Positions 1 through 7,968 of a stretch of DNA of 10,530 bases are shown here, piece after piece (position 1 is the stretch's first letter; every line of letters starts with the position of its first letter). The notes beneath the pieces were generated by a model. It did not search any database and was not told the origin of the DNA. It saw only the letters and a program-made list of their open reading frames with translations. The stretch covers positions 1 to 10,530 of the forward strand of contig CANCGU010000080.1 of assembly GCA_947377705.1 (NCBI GenBank), read 5' to 3'. A program made the position numbers and the translations under genes. The stretch comes from Comamonadaceae bacterium (GTDB lineage Bacteria > Pseudomonadota > Gammaproteobacteria > Burkholderiales > Burkholderiaceae).

Positions 1-54
1 CCGCGCTACAACGCGCTGAATGCGTCTGAGGTAGATACTGAAGAGTTTGCTTAA
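1..54 (+). CDS. C-terminal end of an unidentified gene (partial)
   Basis: The first frame is open from the window edge and ends with TAA at 52-54, giving a 17-residue tail, PRYNALNASEVDTEEFA. The tail is acidic near its end and too short to assign to a family. Its stop overlaps the stop codon (51-53, minus) of the LysR-like fragment on the other strand, a typical tail-to-tail arrangement of convergent genes. That arrangement is the main reason to take it seriously. It could be a chance open frame, since only 54 bases are visible. Confidence 0.3.
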   Translation, partial: PRYNALNASEVDTEEFA

Positions 55-331
55 GCACCTTGGTGCAAGCTTTCCCACGACTCGGCCCAGACATTACGCG
101 GCACGGCCTCTCGGGTGTTTCAAACGGCACCGGTGCATCGGCCAAACCACGCAGCAAGCCTTGGCGCAGCAAGCCGGGTAGGGTGGCCAAACGCGCCGTA
201 CCTGTGACAAAGGCGGCGACGCCTGCAAAGCTGCTCAAGGTGGCTGCAAATTGGCGTTGCACGCCACGTTTGAGCAGTAAGTCGTCGATGTCCAAACTTC
301 GTTTGGGTTGGTGCTGATGACCAGTTGGCAG
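51..331 (-). pseudogene. Degenerate C-terminal fragment of a LysR-type transcriptional regulator
   Basis: The minus strand encodes, from about 292 down to 112, a stretch beginning LDIDDLLLKRGVQRQFAATL and continuing through FAGVAAF, TARLATLPGLL and ADAPVPFETP. This matches the second half of the LysR effector-binding domain (the usual pattern is vDdlL..rG.qR.fa.t...F..vp.f..gsd.latlP.ll). The DNA-binding helix-turn-helix and the first effector subdomain are absent, because rpoD and its terminator lie directly upstream. The frame appears broken twice. Upstream of LDIDD the sense continues as LVISTNPNEV in another frame. After PFETP the LysR-like Val-Trp near the C-terminus (RNVWAESWESLHQGA, then stop at 51-53) is in a third frame. 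If the tail is ignored, the main frame stays open to the window edge. Family assignment is from the visible motif pattern. That it is a non-functional remnant is inferred from the truncation and frame breaks. Confidence 0.5.
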
Positions 332-366
332 AAAAAAACCCGCCAGTGATCACTGGCGGGTTTTTT
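332..366. terminator. Bidirectional rho-independent terminator after rpoD
   Basis: A perfect 22-base palindrome at 339-360 (half-site CCCGCCAGTGA) is flanked by seven A on the left (332-338) and six T on the right (361-366). On the minus strand it reads as a GC-rich stem followed by a run of T, 33 bases after the rpoD stop. It is equally good for transcripts arriving on the plus strand. It isolates rpoD from the LysR debris. Confidence 0.88.
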
Positions 367-398
367 GTTGCCCGGCAAAAACAGGGCAGATGCGTGAA

Positions 399-2714
399 TT
401 ACATCGTGTCGATGAAGCTGCGCAGTTTGTCGCTGCGGCTGGGGTGCTTCAACTTGCGCAAAGCCTTGGCTTCGATTTGACGGATGCGCTCGCGCGTGAC
501 GTCAAACTGTTTGCCCACTTCTTCCAAGGTGTGGTCGCTGGCCATTTCGATACCAAAGCGCATGCGCAGCACTTTGGCTTCGCGTGGGGTCAGGCCATCC
601 AAGATGTCTTTCACCACATCGCGCAAACCCGCTTGCATGGCGGCTTCGATAGGCGCGGTGTTGACGCTGTCTTCGATGAAGTCGCCCAAGTGGCTGTCGT
701 CATCGTCGCCGATCGGTGTTTCCATCGAGATTGGCTCTTTGGCGATCTTCATGATCTTGCGGATTTTGTCTTCTGGAATTTCCATCTTCTCAGCCAACAC
801 GCTGGCATCGGGCTCGAAACCAAACTCTTGCAAGTGTTGGCGGCTGATGCGGTTCATCTTGTTGATGGTCTCGATCATGTGCACAGGAATACGAATGGTG
901 CGCGCTTGATCGGCGATGGAGCGCGTGATCGCTTGACGAATCCACCAAGTGGCGTAGGTCGAGAATTTGTAGCCGCGACGGTATTCAAACTTGTCCACGG
1001 CCTTCATCAAACCGATGTTGCCTTCTTGGATCAAGTCGAGGAACTGCAAGCCGCGGTTGGTGTATTTTTTGGCAATTGAAATGACCAAGCGCAAGTTGGC
1101 TTCGATCATTTCTTTCTTGGCACCACGTGAGCTGCGCTCGCCGGCGTTCATGCGTTTGTTGATGTCTTTGAGTTGCTCCAACGGCACCACCACGCGAGAC
1201 TGCAAGTCCATCAGCTTTTGTTGTAAATCTTGCACGGGCGGGATGAAGCGGCCCATGGTGGTGGACCAAGGCTTGCCTGCAGCAGCTTGCTTTTCAACCC
1301 ATTTGAGGTTGAGCAAGTTCGGTGGGAAGTCTTTGATGAACGTGGCTTGCGGCATGCCGCATTTGTCCACGATGATGCGGCGCAGTTCGCGTTCGTTCTT
1401 ACGCACCGCATCGACTTGACCGCGCACAGATTCGCACAGTTTTTCGATGGTTTTGGCCGTGAAGCGAATGCCCATCAACTCGGTGGTCAATGCCGTTTGT
1501 GCTTTCACGTAGGCAGGGGTGCCGTAGCCCTCTTTGTCATAGGTTTTGCGCAGTTTTTCAAACAACACAATCATGCGGTCAAAACGTTCCAAGGCTGCGT
1601 TTTTCAACTCTTCCAGTTTCTTGGTCAGCGCCTTCGAGCCGCCTTTGCCGTCATCGTCGTCTTCTTCGTCGAATTCGTCGAAGTCTTCTTCGGCCACATA
1701 GTCATCGGCTTCGTTGAGGTTGTTGAAACCGTCCACGATGGTGGAGATGACGACTTTATTTTCACGAATGTCTTCGGCCATCGCCAACACGGCCGCGATG
1801 GTCGCAGGTGAGCCGCTGATCGCCGCCATCATGTCCATCAAGCCGCCTTCGATGCGCTTGGCAATTTCAATTTCGCCTTCGCGGGTCAGCAACTCAACGG
1901 TGCCCATTTCGCGCATGTACATGCGCACGGGGTCGGTGGTGCGGCCAAATTCGCTGTCCACGGTGGACAACGCAGCTTCGGCCTCTTCTTCGGCTTCTTC
2001 TTCGGTGGCCGCAGTGGGTGTGTTGTTGTTGAGCAGCAGGGTTTCTGCATCAGGTGTGTGTTCGTAAACGGCCACGCCCATGTCGTTCAACATGCTGATC
2101 ACGACTTCGAGGGTTTCGGCATCGACCAGCTTGTCGGGCAAGTGGTCAGAGATTTCGCCGTGCGTCAGGTAGCCACGTGTCTTACCGAGTTTGATCAAGG
2201 TTTTCAGGCGTGAGCGACGCTTTTGCATGTCTTCTTCAGACAGCACGGTTTCGTCCAAACCAAATTCTTTCATCAAGGCGCGCTCTTTGGCCTTGCTGAT
2301 CTTCATGCGCAGGGGCTTGACCTTTTCTGCACCGGCTTCGACCACGGGCTCTTCGCCCACGAGGTCAGCTTCAATGTCACTCATGTCTTCGTCATCGCCA
2401 CCGGCTTTTTTGCCCTTGGCTTTGGTGGTTTTTTTAGCTGGGGCTTTTTTGGCAGCAGCTTTTGGCGCATGGGCTTCAACGGCCGATGCTTTTTTCTTGG
2501 TGTCCTCAGCGACGGCTTTGGTGACGGTTTTGGTTTTCGATGCGGGCACTGACTTGGCTTTCGTGACGGGCTTGGCTGCTGGTTTCGCAGCGGGTTTTGC
2601 AGCGGACTTTGTGGTTGGCTTGGTAACTGCTTTGGCAGCGGCTTTGACGGCAGGCTTGGCTGCAGTTTTGGCCACCACAGGGGCAGGCTTCTTGGACTTG
2701 CGGTCAACAGGCAT
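399..2714 (-). CDS. rpoD: RNA polymerase primary sigma factor (sigma-70, RpoD)
   Basis: This is the housekeeping sigma factor, which directs RNA polymerase core to -35/-10 promoters. The 771-residue product shows all sigma-70 regions. Region 1.1 spans about 140-220 ([20 protein letters not shown]). Region 1.2 starts at D261 ([20 protein letters not shown]). A long non-conserved insert holds an acidic run near 338-356 ([14 protein letters not shown]). Region 2 begins about 538 ([16 protein letters not shown], then the -10-binding [17 protein letters not shown]). Region 4 begins about 708 ([14 protein letters not shown]), and its helix-turn-helix [20 protein letters not shown] binds the -35 element. 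The start is supported by AGGAG at 2720-2724, five bases upstream of ATG. It follows dnaG as in the classic macromolecular-synthesis cluster but has its own likely promoter. The first ~105 residues are a low-complexity Ala/Lys/Pro extension, longer than in E. coli RpoD (613 residues). Such extensions are common in Burkholderiales. Confidence 0.98.
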   Translation of the reverse strand: MPVDRKSKKPAPVVAKTAAKPAVKAAAKAVTKPTTKSAAKPAAKPAAKPVTKAKSVPASKTKTVTKAVAEDTKKKASAVEAHAPKAAAKKAPAKKTTKAKGKKAGGDDEDMSDIEADLVGEEPVVEAGAEKVKPLRMKISKAKERALMKEFGLDETVLSEEDMQKRRSRLKTLIKLGKTRGYLTHGEISDHLPDKLVDAETLEVVISMLNDMGVAVYEHTPDAETLLLNNNTPTAATEEEAEEEAEAALSTVDSEFGRTTDPVRMYMREMGTVELLTREGEIEIAKRIEGGLMDMMAAISGSPATIAAVLAMAEDIRENKVVISTIVDGFNNLNEADDYVAEEDFDEFDEEDDDDGKGGSKALTKKLEELKNAALERFDRMIVLFEKLRKTYDKEGYGTPAYVKAQTALTTELMGIRFTAKTIEKLCESVRGQVDAVRKNERELRRIIVDKCGMPQATFIKDFPPNLLNLKWVEKQAAAGKPWSTTMGRFIPPVQDLQQKLMDLQSRVVVPLEQLKDINKRMNAGERSSRGAKKEMIEANLRLVISIAKKYTNRGLQFLDLIQEGNIGLMKAVDKFEYRRGYKFSTYATWWIRQAITRSIADQARTIRIPVHMIETINKMNRISRQHLQEFGFEPDASVLAEKMEIPEDKIRKIMKIAKEPISMETPIGDDDDSHLGDFIEDSVNTAPIEAAMQAGLRDVVKDILDGLTPREAKVLRMRFGIEMASDHTLEEVGKQFDVTRERIRQIEAKALRKLKHPSRSDKLRSFIDTM

Positions 2715-2923
2715 GAAAACTCCTAGACATCAAAGAAACGGATACATAGCGCCACAAAAAACCGGCGCAGGATGAGTAAGTGGGGATGAAGTGGTGAACT
2801 TCTAGAAGCAAGCGGATTGGGCGAACATTTGGAATGCAGTCCTTGCGGTGAAGTGGCGAGTCGTGCGCTTGTGTCACGGTTGGCCGGGCCCGGAGGTGCT
2901 GCTGTCGCACTTGCTAAGCGTGG

Positions 2924-2952
2924 ATTATACCCAAAACGGCGGCCAACTATGA
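2924..2952 (-). promoter_or_regulatory. Likely rpoD promoter with consensus -10
   Basis: The minus strand reads TATAAT at 2929-2924, a perfect sigma-70 -10 box, in the gap just after dnaG ends. The -35 hexamer at a 17-18 base spacing (around 2947-2953) is poor (TCATAG or CTCATA), so activator help or a weak promoter is possible. Transcription from here would give an untranslated leader of about 200 bases. That leader holds short inverted repeats: CCGGGCCCGG at 2884-2893, CTTCTAGAAG at 2799-2808, and GCGCC/GGCGC at 2749-2768. The function of these repeats is unknown. Confidence 0.55.
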
Positions 2953-2964
2953 GCCGCAGGCGCG

Positions 2965-4869
2965 TCAGTCTTGGCTTTCGACGAGTTTTTGAGGAATCAG
3001 CCCAAGCTGGCGGCGGCGCTCAAACAGGGCTTTGTAGCGCTGCATGGCGGTGGGGTCTGCGCTGGCCTCGGCGATGGCTTCTTTCATTTGTGCGTCCAGG
3101 CTTTCAAACAAAATTTTGTTCAAGATGCCGCGCAACTCCAAACCCGCTTCCTTTTGCAGTGCCGCCGGGGAGAGCGCGTCTGGCATGGGTTTGCCCTCGT
3201 CGTCGAGCAAGGGCTTGAAAGAAGAGGCCATGACGCGCAAGGCCATGTCTTCAGACTCATGGTCGCGCAAACCTTCCCGCAGCGCACCCCAAGGTTGGTT
3301 GCCGTGTTCGTGGTGTTGGTGGTCTAGCCACACAAACAAGGGGCCATGGGGCGGCGCCAGTTCGCACAAGAGGTTGTGGTCCTCGGTGGACAGGTCTTCC
3401 CACAGTTCCATGTGCGAGAGCAGCACGCGGGCCGCATGGTCAGCGCGGCCTTGCGGAATGAGCCGGGTGCCGCGCTTCCAGTTTTGCGGCGGGCGCTGCT
3501 CACGGGGTTTGAATTTCGATGACTTTTTGAACTCCCCCGAGCGTGCAGGTGCAGCGGCTGCGGGCACGGGCATCCACAAGTCTTGCAACTCGTGGTTGCC
3601 TAATTCGGCCAGCTCGGCAATTTCGCTGAGCATCTGGCGTTTGAGAGCGCCATCGGGCAAGGCCATCCACATGGGCTTGGCGTTGCTGGCCATGTGGGCG
3701 CGACCTTCCGCCGTGTGTAAGTCGCAGCCCTCGCGCGCCACTTCAATCAAAAAGCGGCTCAGTGGCATGGCTTCGGTCACGCAGTGGGCAAAGGCTTCTT
3801 TGCCAAACTCGCGGATGTAGCTGTCGGGGTCGTGCTCTTGCGGCAGGAACAAAAACTTCACACTGCGCACATCGGTGGCATACGCAAGAGCGCCTTCTAG
3901 TGCTTTGCGTGCGGCGCGTCGGCCTGCGCTGTCGCCGTCAAAGCTGAACACCACGTTGTCTGTGAAGCGAAACAGCTTTTGCACATGGTCGGTCGTACAC
4001 GCCGTGCCCAGTGTGGCCACCGCGTTGGGAAAGCCCAGCTGAGCCAAGGCCACCACGTCCATATAGCCTTCGGTCACCAGCACATAGCCGGCGTCGCGCA
4101 AGGCGTTGCGTGCTTCAAACAAACCATACAACTCGCGGCCCTTGCTGAACACGGGGGTCTCAGGCGAGTTCAAGTATTTGGGCGTACCTTCAAACAGCAC
4201 GCGGCCACCAAAGCCAATGCATTCGCCCTTGACGTTGCGGATGGGGAACATCACACGGTCGCGGAAGCGGTCGTAGCGTTTTTCTTCTTCGCCGTCTTCT
4301 TGGTTGACGATGACCAAACCACTCTCGGCGAGCAAGGGGTCTTGGTAGTCAGGGAATACGCTGGCCAAGTTGCGCCAACCTTCGGGCGCGTAGCCGAGGC
4401 CAAACTGTTTGGCAATTTCACCGCTCAGGCCTCGGCCCTTGAAATACGCAATGGCCTTGGACGAGTTGCGCAAATGCTTGCGGAACGATTCGCCAGCTTT
4501 TTCCAACACGTCGGTGAGCGTGGCTTGCTTTTGGCGTTGCTGTGCCGCACGCTCGCGGTCTTGGGGCGAGGCGTCGTCTTCTGGCACTTGCATGCCGACG
4601 TTTTGCGCCAAGTCCTTCACCGCTTCCACGAAGGTCATGCCCGCGTGCTCCATCAAGAAGCCAATCGCATTGCCGTTTTTACCGCAACCAAAGCAATGAA
4701 AAAACTGCTTGGCGGGGCTGACTGAGAACGAGGGCGACTTTTCGCCGTGAAACGGGCACAGCCCCATGAAGTTGGCGCCCCCCTTTTTGAGCTGTACATA
4801 GCGGCCCACCACCTCGACCACGTCGACACGGGCGAGGAGTTCTTGGATGAAGTGCTGGGGAATGGCCAT
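2965..4869 (-). CDS. dnaG: DNA primase (DnaG)
   Basis: This enzyme synthesises the short RNA primers used at the replication fork, working with the replicative helicase DnaB. The 634-residue product has the N-terminal CHC2 zinc finger (C38, H41 in CPFH; C59, C62 in CFGC). The RNA polymerase core contains a TOPRIM fold, with the catalytic glutamate E267 in TEGYMD and the metal-binding DGD at 311-313 (FSFDGDSAGRRAA). The less conserved C-terminal ~190 residues correspond to the helicase-interaction domain. Length is slightly above E. coli DnaG (581) because of a linker near 435-470. The ATG at 4867-4869 gives the standard MAIPQHFIQELLARVDVVEV start, yet no clear Shine-Dalgarno precedes it. Instead a strong hairpin ends seven bases upstream. 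Only 24 bases separate it from the ycaO stop, and rpoD follows after 250 bp. Confidence 0.98.
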   Translation of the reverse strand: MAIPQHFIQELLARVDVVEVVGRYVQLKKGGANFMGLCPFHGEKSPSFSVSPAKQFFHCFGCGKNGNAIGFLMEHAGMTFVEAVKDLAQNVGMQVPEDDASPQDRERAAQQRQKQATLTDVLEKAGESFRKHLRNSSKAIAYFKGRGLSGEIAKQFGLGYAPEGWRNLASVFPDYQDPLLAESGLVIVNQEDGEEEKRYDRFRDRVMFPIRNVKGECIGFGGRVLFEGTPKYLNSPETPVFSKGRELYGLFEARNALRDAGYVLVTEGYMDVVALAQLGFPNAVATLGTACTTDHVQKLFRFTDNVVFSFDGDSAGRRAARKALEGALAYATDVRSVKFLFLPQEHDPDSYIREFGKEAFAHCVTEAMPLSRFLIEVAREGCDLHTAEGRAHMASNAKPMWMALPDGALKRQMLSEIAELAELGNHELQDLWMPVPAAAAPARSGEFKKSSKFKPREQRPPQNWKRGTRLIPQGRADHAARVLLSHMELWEDLSTEDHNLLCELAPPHGPLFVWLDHQHHEHGNQPWGALREGLRDHESEDMALRVMASSFKPLLDDEGKPMPDALSPAALQKEAGLELRGILNKILFESLDAQMKEAIAEASADPTAMQRYKALFERRRQLGLIPQKLVESQD

Positions 4870-4875
4870 ATGTCA

Positions 4876-4909
4876 AAAGGGTGAAGCCTGATTTTAGGCT
4901 TCGCCCTTT
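4876..4909 (-). terminator. Hairpin across the ycaO stop, terminator or attenuator before dnaG
   Basis: Two 14-base arms (4876-4889 and 4896-4909) pair around a six-base loop, with one imperfect position (4882/4903: a C-A mismatch on the minus-strand transcript, a G-U wobble on the plus strand). The TAA stop of the OsmC-YcaO gene (4896-4894) lies at the loop edge. The trailing arm ends in a run of T (minus 4878-4875), giving a modest U-tail. It could end ycaO transcripts, or partly attenuate read-through into dnaG, whose ATG begins seven bases after the arm. Structure is seen directly; the role is inferred. Confidence 0.6.
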
Positions 4910-7092
4910 GTGGCACGCGCCGTATGCAGTTTTTTGTAGCTGTCGATCAGACGGTGGTGTCTGTCAAGCCCTTCTAGCTTCATGCTCGTGGGGGTCAGTC
5001 CGTAGAAGCGCACGCTGCCATCGACCGATCCCATGACCGCGTCCATCCGCGCATTGCCAAACATCCGGCGGAAGTTGGTTGCGTAGTCTTCCAGTGCTAA
5101 GTCGTCATCCAGCATCACTTCTAGCACCACGTTCAAGGCTTGGTAAAACAATTTGCGCGCTACCGTGTTGTCGTTGTACTGGAGGAAGGCGCCCACCAGC
5201 TCTTGCGCCTCTTCAAACTGCTGCAAGGCCAGATGAATCAAGAGCTTCAACTCGAGCACGGTCAGCTGGCCCCAGTCCGTGTTCTCATCAAACTCGATGC
5301 CGATCAAGGTGGCAATGTCCAAATACTCATCCAGCTCGTTGTTTTCCAAGCGATCGAGCAGGGCCGACAAGCTGGCATCGTCCAGGCGATGCAAGTTCAG
5401 AACATCGGCGCGAAATAACAGCGCCTTGTTGGTGTTGTCCCAGATCAAATCTTCGATGGGGTAAACCTCCGAATAGCCCGGTACCAAAATGCGGCAGGCG
5501 ATGGCGCCCAGTTGGTCATACACCGCGGTGTAGACCTCTTTGCCCATGTCTTCGAGAATGCCAAACAAGGTGGCGGCTTCCTCGGTATTGGCGTTTTCAC
5601 CTTGACCAGAAAAATCCCATTCCACAAATGCGTGATCTGCCTTGGCACTGAAAAAACGCCACGACACGATGCCGCTGGAATCGATGAAGTGCTCCACAAA
5701 GTTGTTGGGCTCGGTCACCGCGTTGCTCTCGAACGTGGGTGGGGGCAAGTCGTTCAGACCTTCAAAACTGCGGCCTTGCAGCAATTCCGTGAGGCTGCGC
5801 TCCAGCGCCACTTCAAAGCAGGGGTGCGCGCCGAACGATGCAAACACACCGCCTGTGCGTGGGTTCATCAAGGTGACGCACATCACGGGGTAAGTGCCGC
5901 CCAGTGACGCGTCTTTCACCAGCACCGGAAAGCCCTGTTCTTCCAAGCCTTGAATGCCAGCCAAGATGCCGGGGTATTTGGCCAACACGTCTTGTGGCAC
6001 ATCGGGCAAACAGATTTCGCCTTCTAAGATTTCGCGCTTGACCGCGCGTTCGAAAATTTCAGACAAACACTGCACCTGCGCTTCAGCCAGTGTGTTGCCA
6101 GCGCTCATGCCGTTGCTGACGAATAAGTTTTCGACCAAGTTGGACGGGAAGTACACCACTTGGCCGTCTGATTGCCGCACATAGGGCAGCGAACAGATGC
6201 CGCGCTGCGCATTGCCAGAGTTGGTGTCGATCAGATGCGAGCCACGCAACTCGCCATCGGGGTTGTAGATGGGCAGGCAGTACGCGTCTAGGATTTCTGT
6301 GGGCAATGCATCTTTTTTTCCAGGCTTGAACCAGCGTTCATTTGGGTAGTGCACAAACGCTGCGTTGGCGATGTCTTCGCCCCAAAACGCGCCGGCGTAG
6401 AAATGGTTGTTGTTGAGCCGCTCGATGTATTCGCCTAGGGCCGAGGCCAAAGCGCTTTCTTTGGTCGAACCTTTGCCGTTGGTGAAGCACATGGGGGAAT
6501 GCGCATCGCGGATGTGCAAGGACCACACATTGGGAATGATGTTGCGCCACGAGGCAATTTCAATCTTGATGCCCAAGCCCGCCAAAATGCCCGACATATT
6601 GGCGATGGTTTGCTCCAAAGGCAGATCCTTGCCCGTGATGTAGGTGCTGGTGTCCGCTGTCGGCTTTAACGTGAGCAACGACTGTGCGTCGGCGTCCAAG
6701 TGCTCGACTTCTTCAATGACAAATTCAGGCCCTGCTTGCACCACTTTCTTGACCGTGCAGCGCTCAATCGCGTTCAAAATGCCGCGGCGGTCTACCTCTT
6801 GGATGTCCGGTGGCAACTCGACTTGGATCTTGAAAATCTGTTGGTATCGGTTCTCAGGATCAACAATGTTGTTTTGCGAGAGGCGAATGTTTTCGGTGGG
6901 AATGTTGCGGGTGACGCAGTACAGCTTCACAAAGTAAGCGGCACACAAAGCCGATGAGGCTAGAAAATAATCGAAGGGACCAGGCGCCGAGCCATCGCCT
7001 TTGTAACGGATAGGTTGGTCAGCGACGACCGTGAAGTCATCGAACTTGGCTTCTAGGCGAAGCTTGTCGAGAAAGTTGACCTTGATTTCCAT
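4894..7092 (-). CDS. ycaO: OsmC-YcaO fusion protein (YcaO-type ATP-dependent cyclodehydratase family)
   Basis: The 732-residue protein joins two domains. Residues 1-~135 are OsmC-like, with the two redox cysteines of that peroxidase family at C50 (FLASSALCAAYF) and C112 (ERCTVKKVV). From ~150 onward it closely follows E. coli YcaO: the ITGKDLPLEQTIANM start, IPNVWSLHIRD, CFTNGKGSTKESALASALGE at 202-221 and IERL (223-226), GICSLPYVRQSDGQVVYFP, NLFVSNGMSAGNT, and the SEIFERAVKREI helix. The glutamates in the ALGEYIERL and SEIFER helices fit the family's ATP/Mg-binding site. The C-terminal ~170 residues are helical, TPR-like, as in E. coli YcaO. YcaO proteins activate backbone amides with ATP. 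E. coli YcaO has been linked to RimO-dependent methylthiolation of ribosomal protein S12. No peptide precursor or partner gene is nearby, so a housekeeping role is more likely than RiPP synthesis. The ATG at 7090-7092 lacks an obvious ribosome-binding site. Confidence 0.93.
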   Translation of the reverse strand: MEIKVNFLDKLRLEAKFDDFTVVADQPIRYKGDGSAPGPFDYFLASSALCAAYFVKLYCVTRNIPTENIRLSQNNIVDPENRYQQIFKIQVELPPDIQEVDRRGILNAIERCTVKKVVQAGPEFVIEEVEHLDADAQSLLTLKPTADTSTYITGKDLPLEQTIANMSGILAGLGIKIEIASWRNIIPNVWSLHIRDAHSPMCFTNGKGSTKESALASALGEYIERLNNNHFYAGAFWGEDIANAAFVHYPNERWFKPGKKDALPTEILDAYCLPIYNPDGELRGSHLIDTNSGNAQRGICSLPYVRQSDGQVVYFPSNLVENLFVSNGMSAGNTLAEAQVQCLSEIFERAVKREILEGEICLPDVPQDVLAKYPGILAGIQGLEEQGFPVLVKDASLGGTYPVMCVTLMNPRTGGVFASFGAHPCFEVALERSLTELLQGRSFEGLNDLPPPTFESNAVTEPNNFVEHFIDSSGIVSWRFFSAKADHAFVEWDFSGQGENANTEEAATLFGILEDMGKEVYTAVYDQLGAIACRILVPGYSEVYPIEDLIWDNTNKALLFRADVLNLHRLDDASLSALLDRLENNELDEYLDIATLIGIEFDENTDWGQLTVLELKLLIHLALQQFEEAQELVGAFLQYNDNTVARKLFYQALNVVLEVMLDDDLALEDYATNFRRMFGNARMDAVMGSVDGSVRFYGLTPTSMKLEGLDRHHRLIDSYKKLHTARATKGEA

Positions 7093-7113
7093 GGGCGATA
7101 TTTAAAAACAGGA

Positions 7114-7147
7114 CACAAAACAAAGTGGTCGCCAGGAGGGCGACCAC
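7114..7147 (-). terminator. Rho-independent terminator after the SDR gene
   Basis: Arms GTGGTCGCC (7125-7133) and GGCGACCAC (7139-7147) form a perfect nine-pair stem with a five-base loop. On the minus strand the stem is followed directly by TTTGTTTTGTG. It lies 33 bases after the SDR stop (7181-7183) and ends that transcription unit. The OsmC-YcaO gene therefore needs its own promoter in the remaining ~30 bases, or receives read-through. Confidence 0.82.
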
Positions 7148-7180
7148 GTGAGTACCCAGTATATAAAGCCCAGTTTCAGC

Positions 7181-7939
7181 TTATTTCGGCGCCAAGCGAA
7201 TCGCCCCATCCAAGCGAATGACTTCGCCATTGAGCAAATCATTTTCAAAAATATGCAAGGCCAGTTTGGCGTAATCCTGCGGCGTGCCCAAGCGTGAAGG
7301 GAAGGGTACGCCTGCAGCCAGCGCGTCTTGTACTTCTTGGGGCATGCCAAACAACATGGGCGTGCCCATGATGCCGGGGGCGATGGTCATGTTGCGAATG
7401 CCGTTGCGCGCCAAGTCACGTGCGATGGGCAAGGTCATGCCCACGATGCCGCCCTTGGATGCGCTGTAAGCGGCTTGACCAATCTGGCCGTCATAGGCGG
7501 CGACAGACGCGGTGGAAATCAACACACCGCGTTCGCCTGTGGCTTCCGGGTCGTTGTGGCACATGGCTTCTGAGGCCAGGCGAATCATGTTGAAGCTGCC
7601 CACGAGGTTGATGGTGAGGGTGCGGGTAAAGCTGCTGAGGGCGTGTGCGCCGTTTTTACCCACGGTTTTTTCGGCAGGAGCCACGCCCGCGCAGTTGACC
7701 AAGCCCATGAGCTTGCCTAAAGAAACGGCTTTGGCGACCACGGCTTGTCCGTCAGCCTCAAGGCTCACATCGCATTTCACAAAGACGCCGCCAATGTCTT
7801 GGGCCACGGCTTGGCCTTTCTCGGCTTGCATGTCAGCAATGACCACGATGCCGCCTTGGGCGGCCAACGCACGGGCCGTGCCTTCGCCCAAGCCTGAGGC
7901 GCCGCCGGTGACGATGAAAACTTTGCCGCTGATGTCCAT
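7181..7939 (-). CDS. SDR-family NAD-dependent dehydrogenase, likely type II 3-hydroxyacyl-CoA dehydrogenase
   Basis: This is a classical short-chain dehydrogenase of 252 residues. It has the nucleotide-binding TGGASGLG at 11-18, D36 after the second strand (VVIADMQ), which favours NAD over NADP, NCAG at 82-85, and the catalytic set N111, S145, Y158 and K162 (AAYSASKGG). The overall pattern (GVLISTASVAAYDGQIGQAA, MTIAPGIMGTPMLFGMP, VPFPSRLGTPQDYAKL) resembles the HSD10 / 3-hydroxy-2-methylbutyryl-CoA dehydrogenase group, which oxidises hydroxyacyl-CoA in isoleucine and fatty-acid breakdown. Exact substrate is not provable from sequence. GGAGA at 7945-7949, five bases upstream, supports the ATG at 7937-7939. 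It forms a single-gene unit bounded by its own promoter/operator upstream and terminator downstream. The palindromic operator fits substrate-responsive control. Confidence 0.92.
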   Translation of the reverse strand: MDISGKVFIVTGGASGLGEGTARALAAQGGIVVIADMQAEKGQAVAQDIGGVFVKCDVSLEADGQAVVAKAVSLGKLMGLVNCAGVAPAEKTVGKNGAHALSSFTRTLTINLVGSFNMIRLASEAMCHNDPEATGERGVLISTASVAAYDGQIGQAAYSASKGGIVGMTLPIARDLARNGIRNMTIAPGIMGTPMLFGMPQEVQDALAAGVPFPSRLGTPQDYAKLALHIFENDLLNGEVIRLDGAIRLAPK

Positions 7940-7968
7940 GAGTTTCTCCAGAATTTTTGAGGGGTGTG

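Noticed and set aside
60..317. Plus-strand open frame of 85 residues at the left edge
   Set aside because: It is antisense to the LysR-like sequence, which has recognisable family motifs on the minus strand; the plus frame has none.
390..2775. Long open frames on the plus strand opposite rpoD (e.g. 390-1079, 1230-1811, 2191-2775)
   Set aside because: They mirror the biased codon pattern of the GC-rich rpoD gene, show no family motifs, and contain repetitive residues forced by the antisense of Ala/Lys codons.
3979..4725. Plus-strand open frame of 248 residues opposite dnaG
   Set aside because: It is entirely antisense to the conserved dnaG zinc-finger and TOPRIM region and has no start context or motif of its own.
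4894..7092. YcaO gene as part of a thiazole/oxazole-modified peptide (RiPP) cluster
   Set aside because: No precursor peptide, dehydrogenase partner, protease or exporter is nearby, and the domain matches the stand-alone E. coli YcaO type with a TPR-like tail rather than a RiPP cyclodehydratase.
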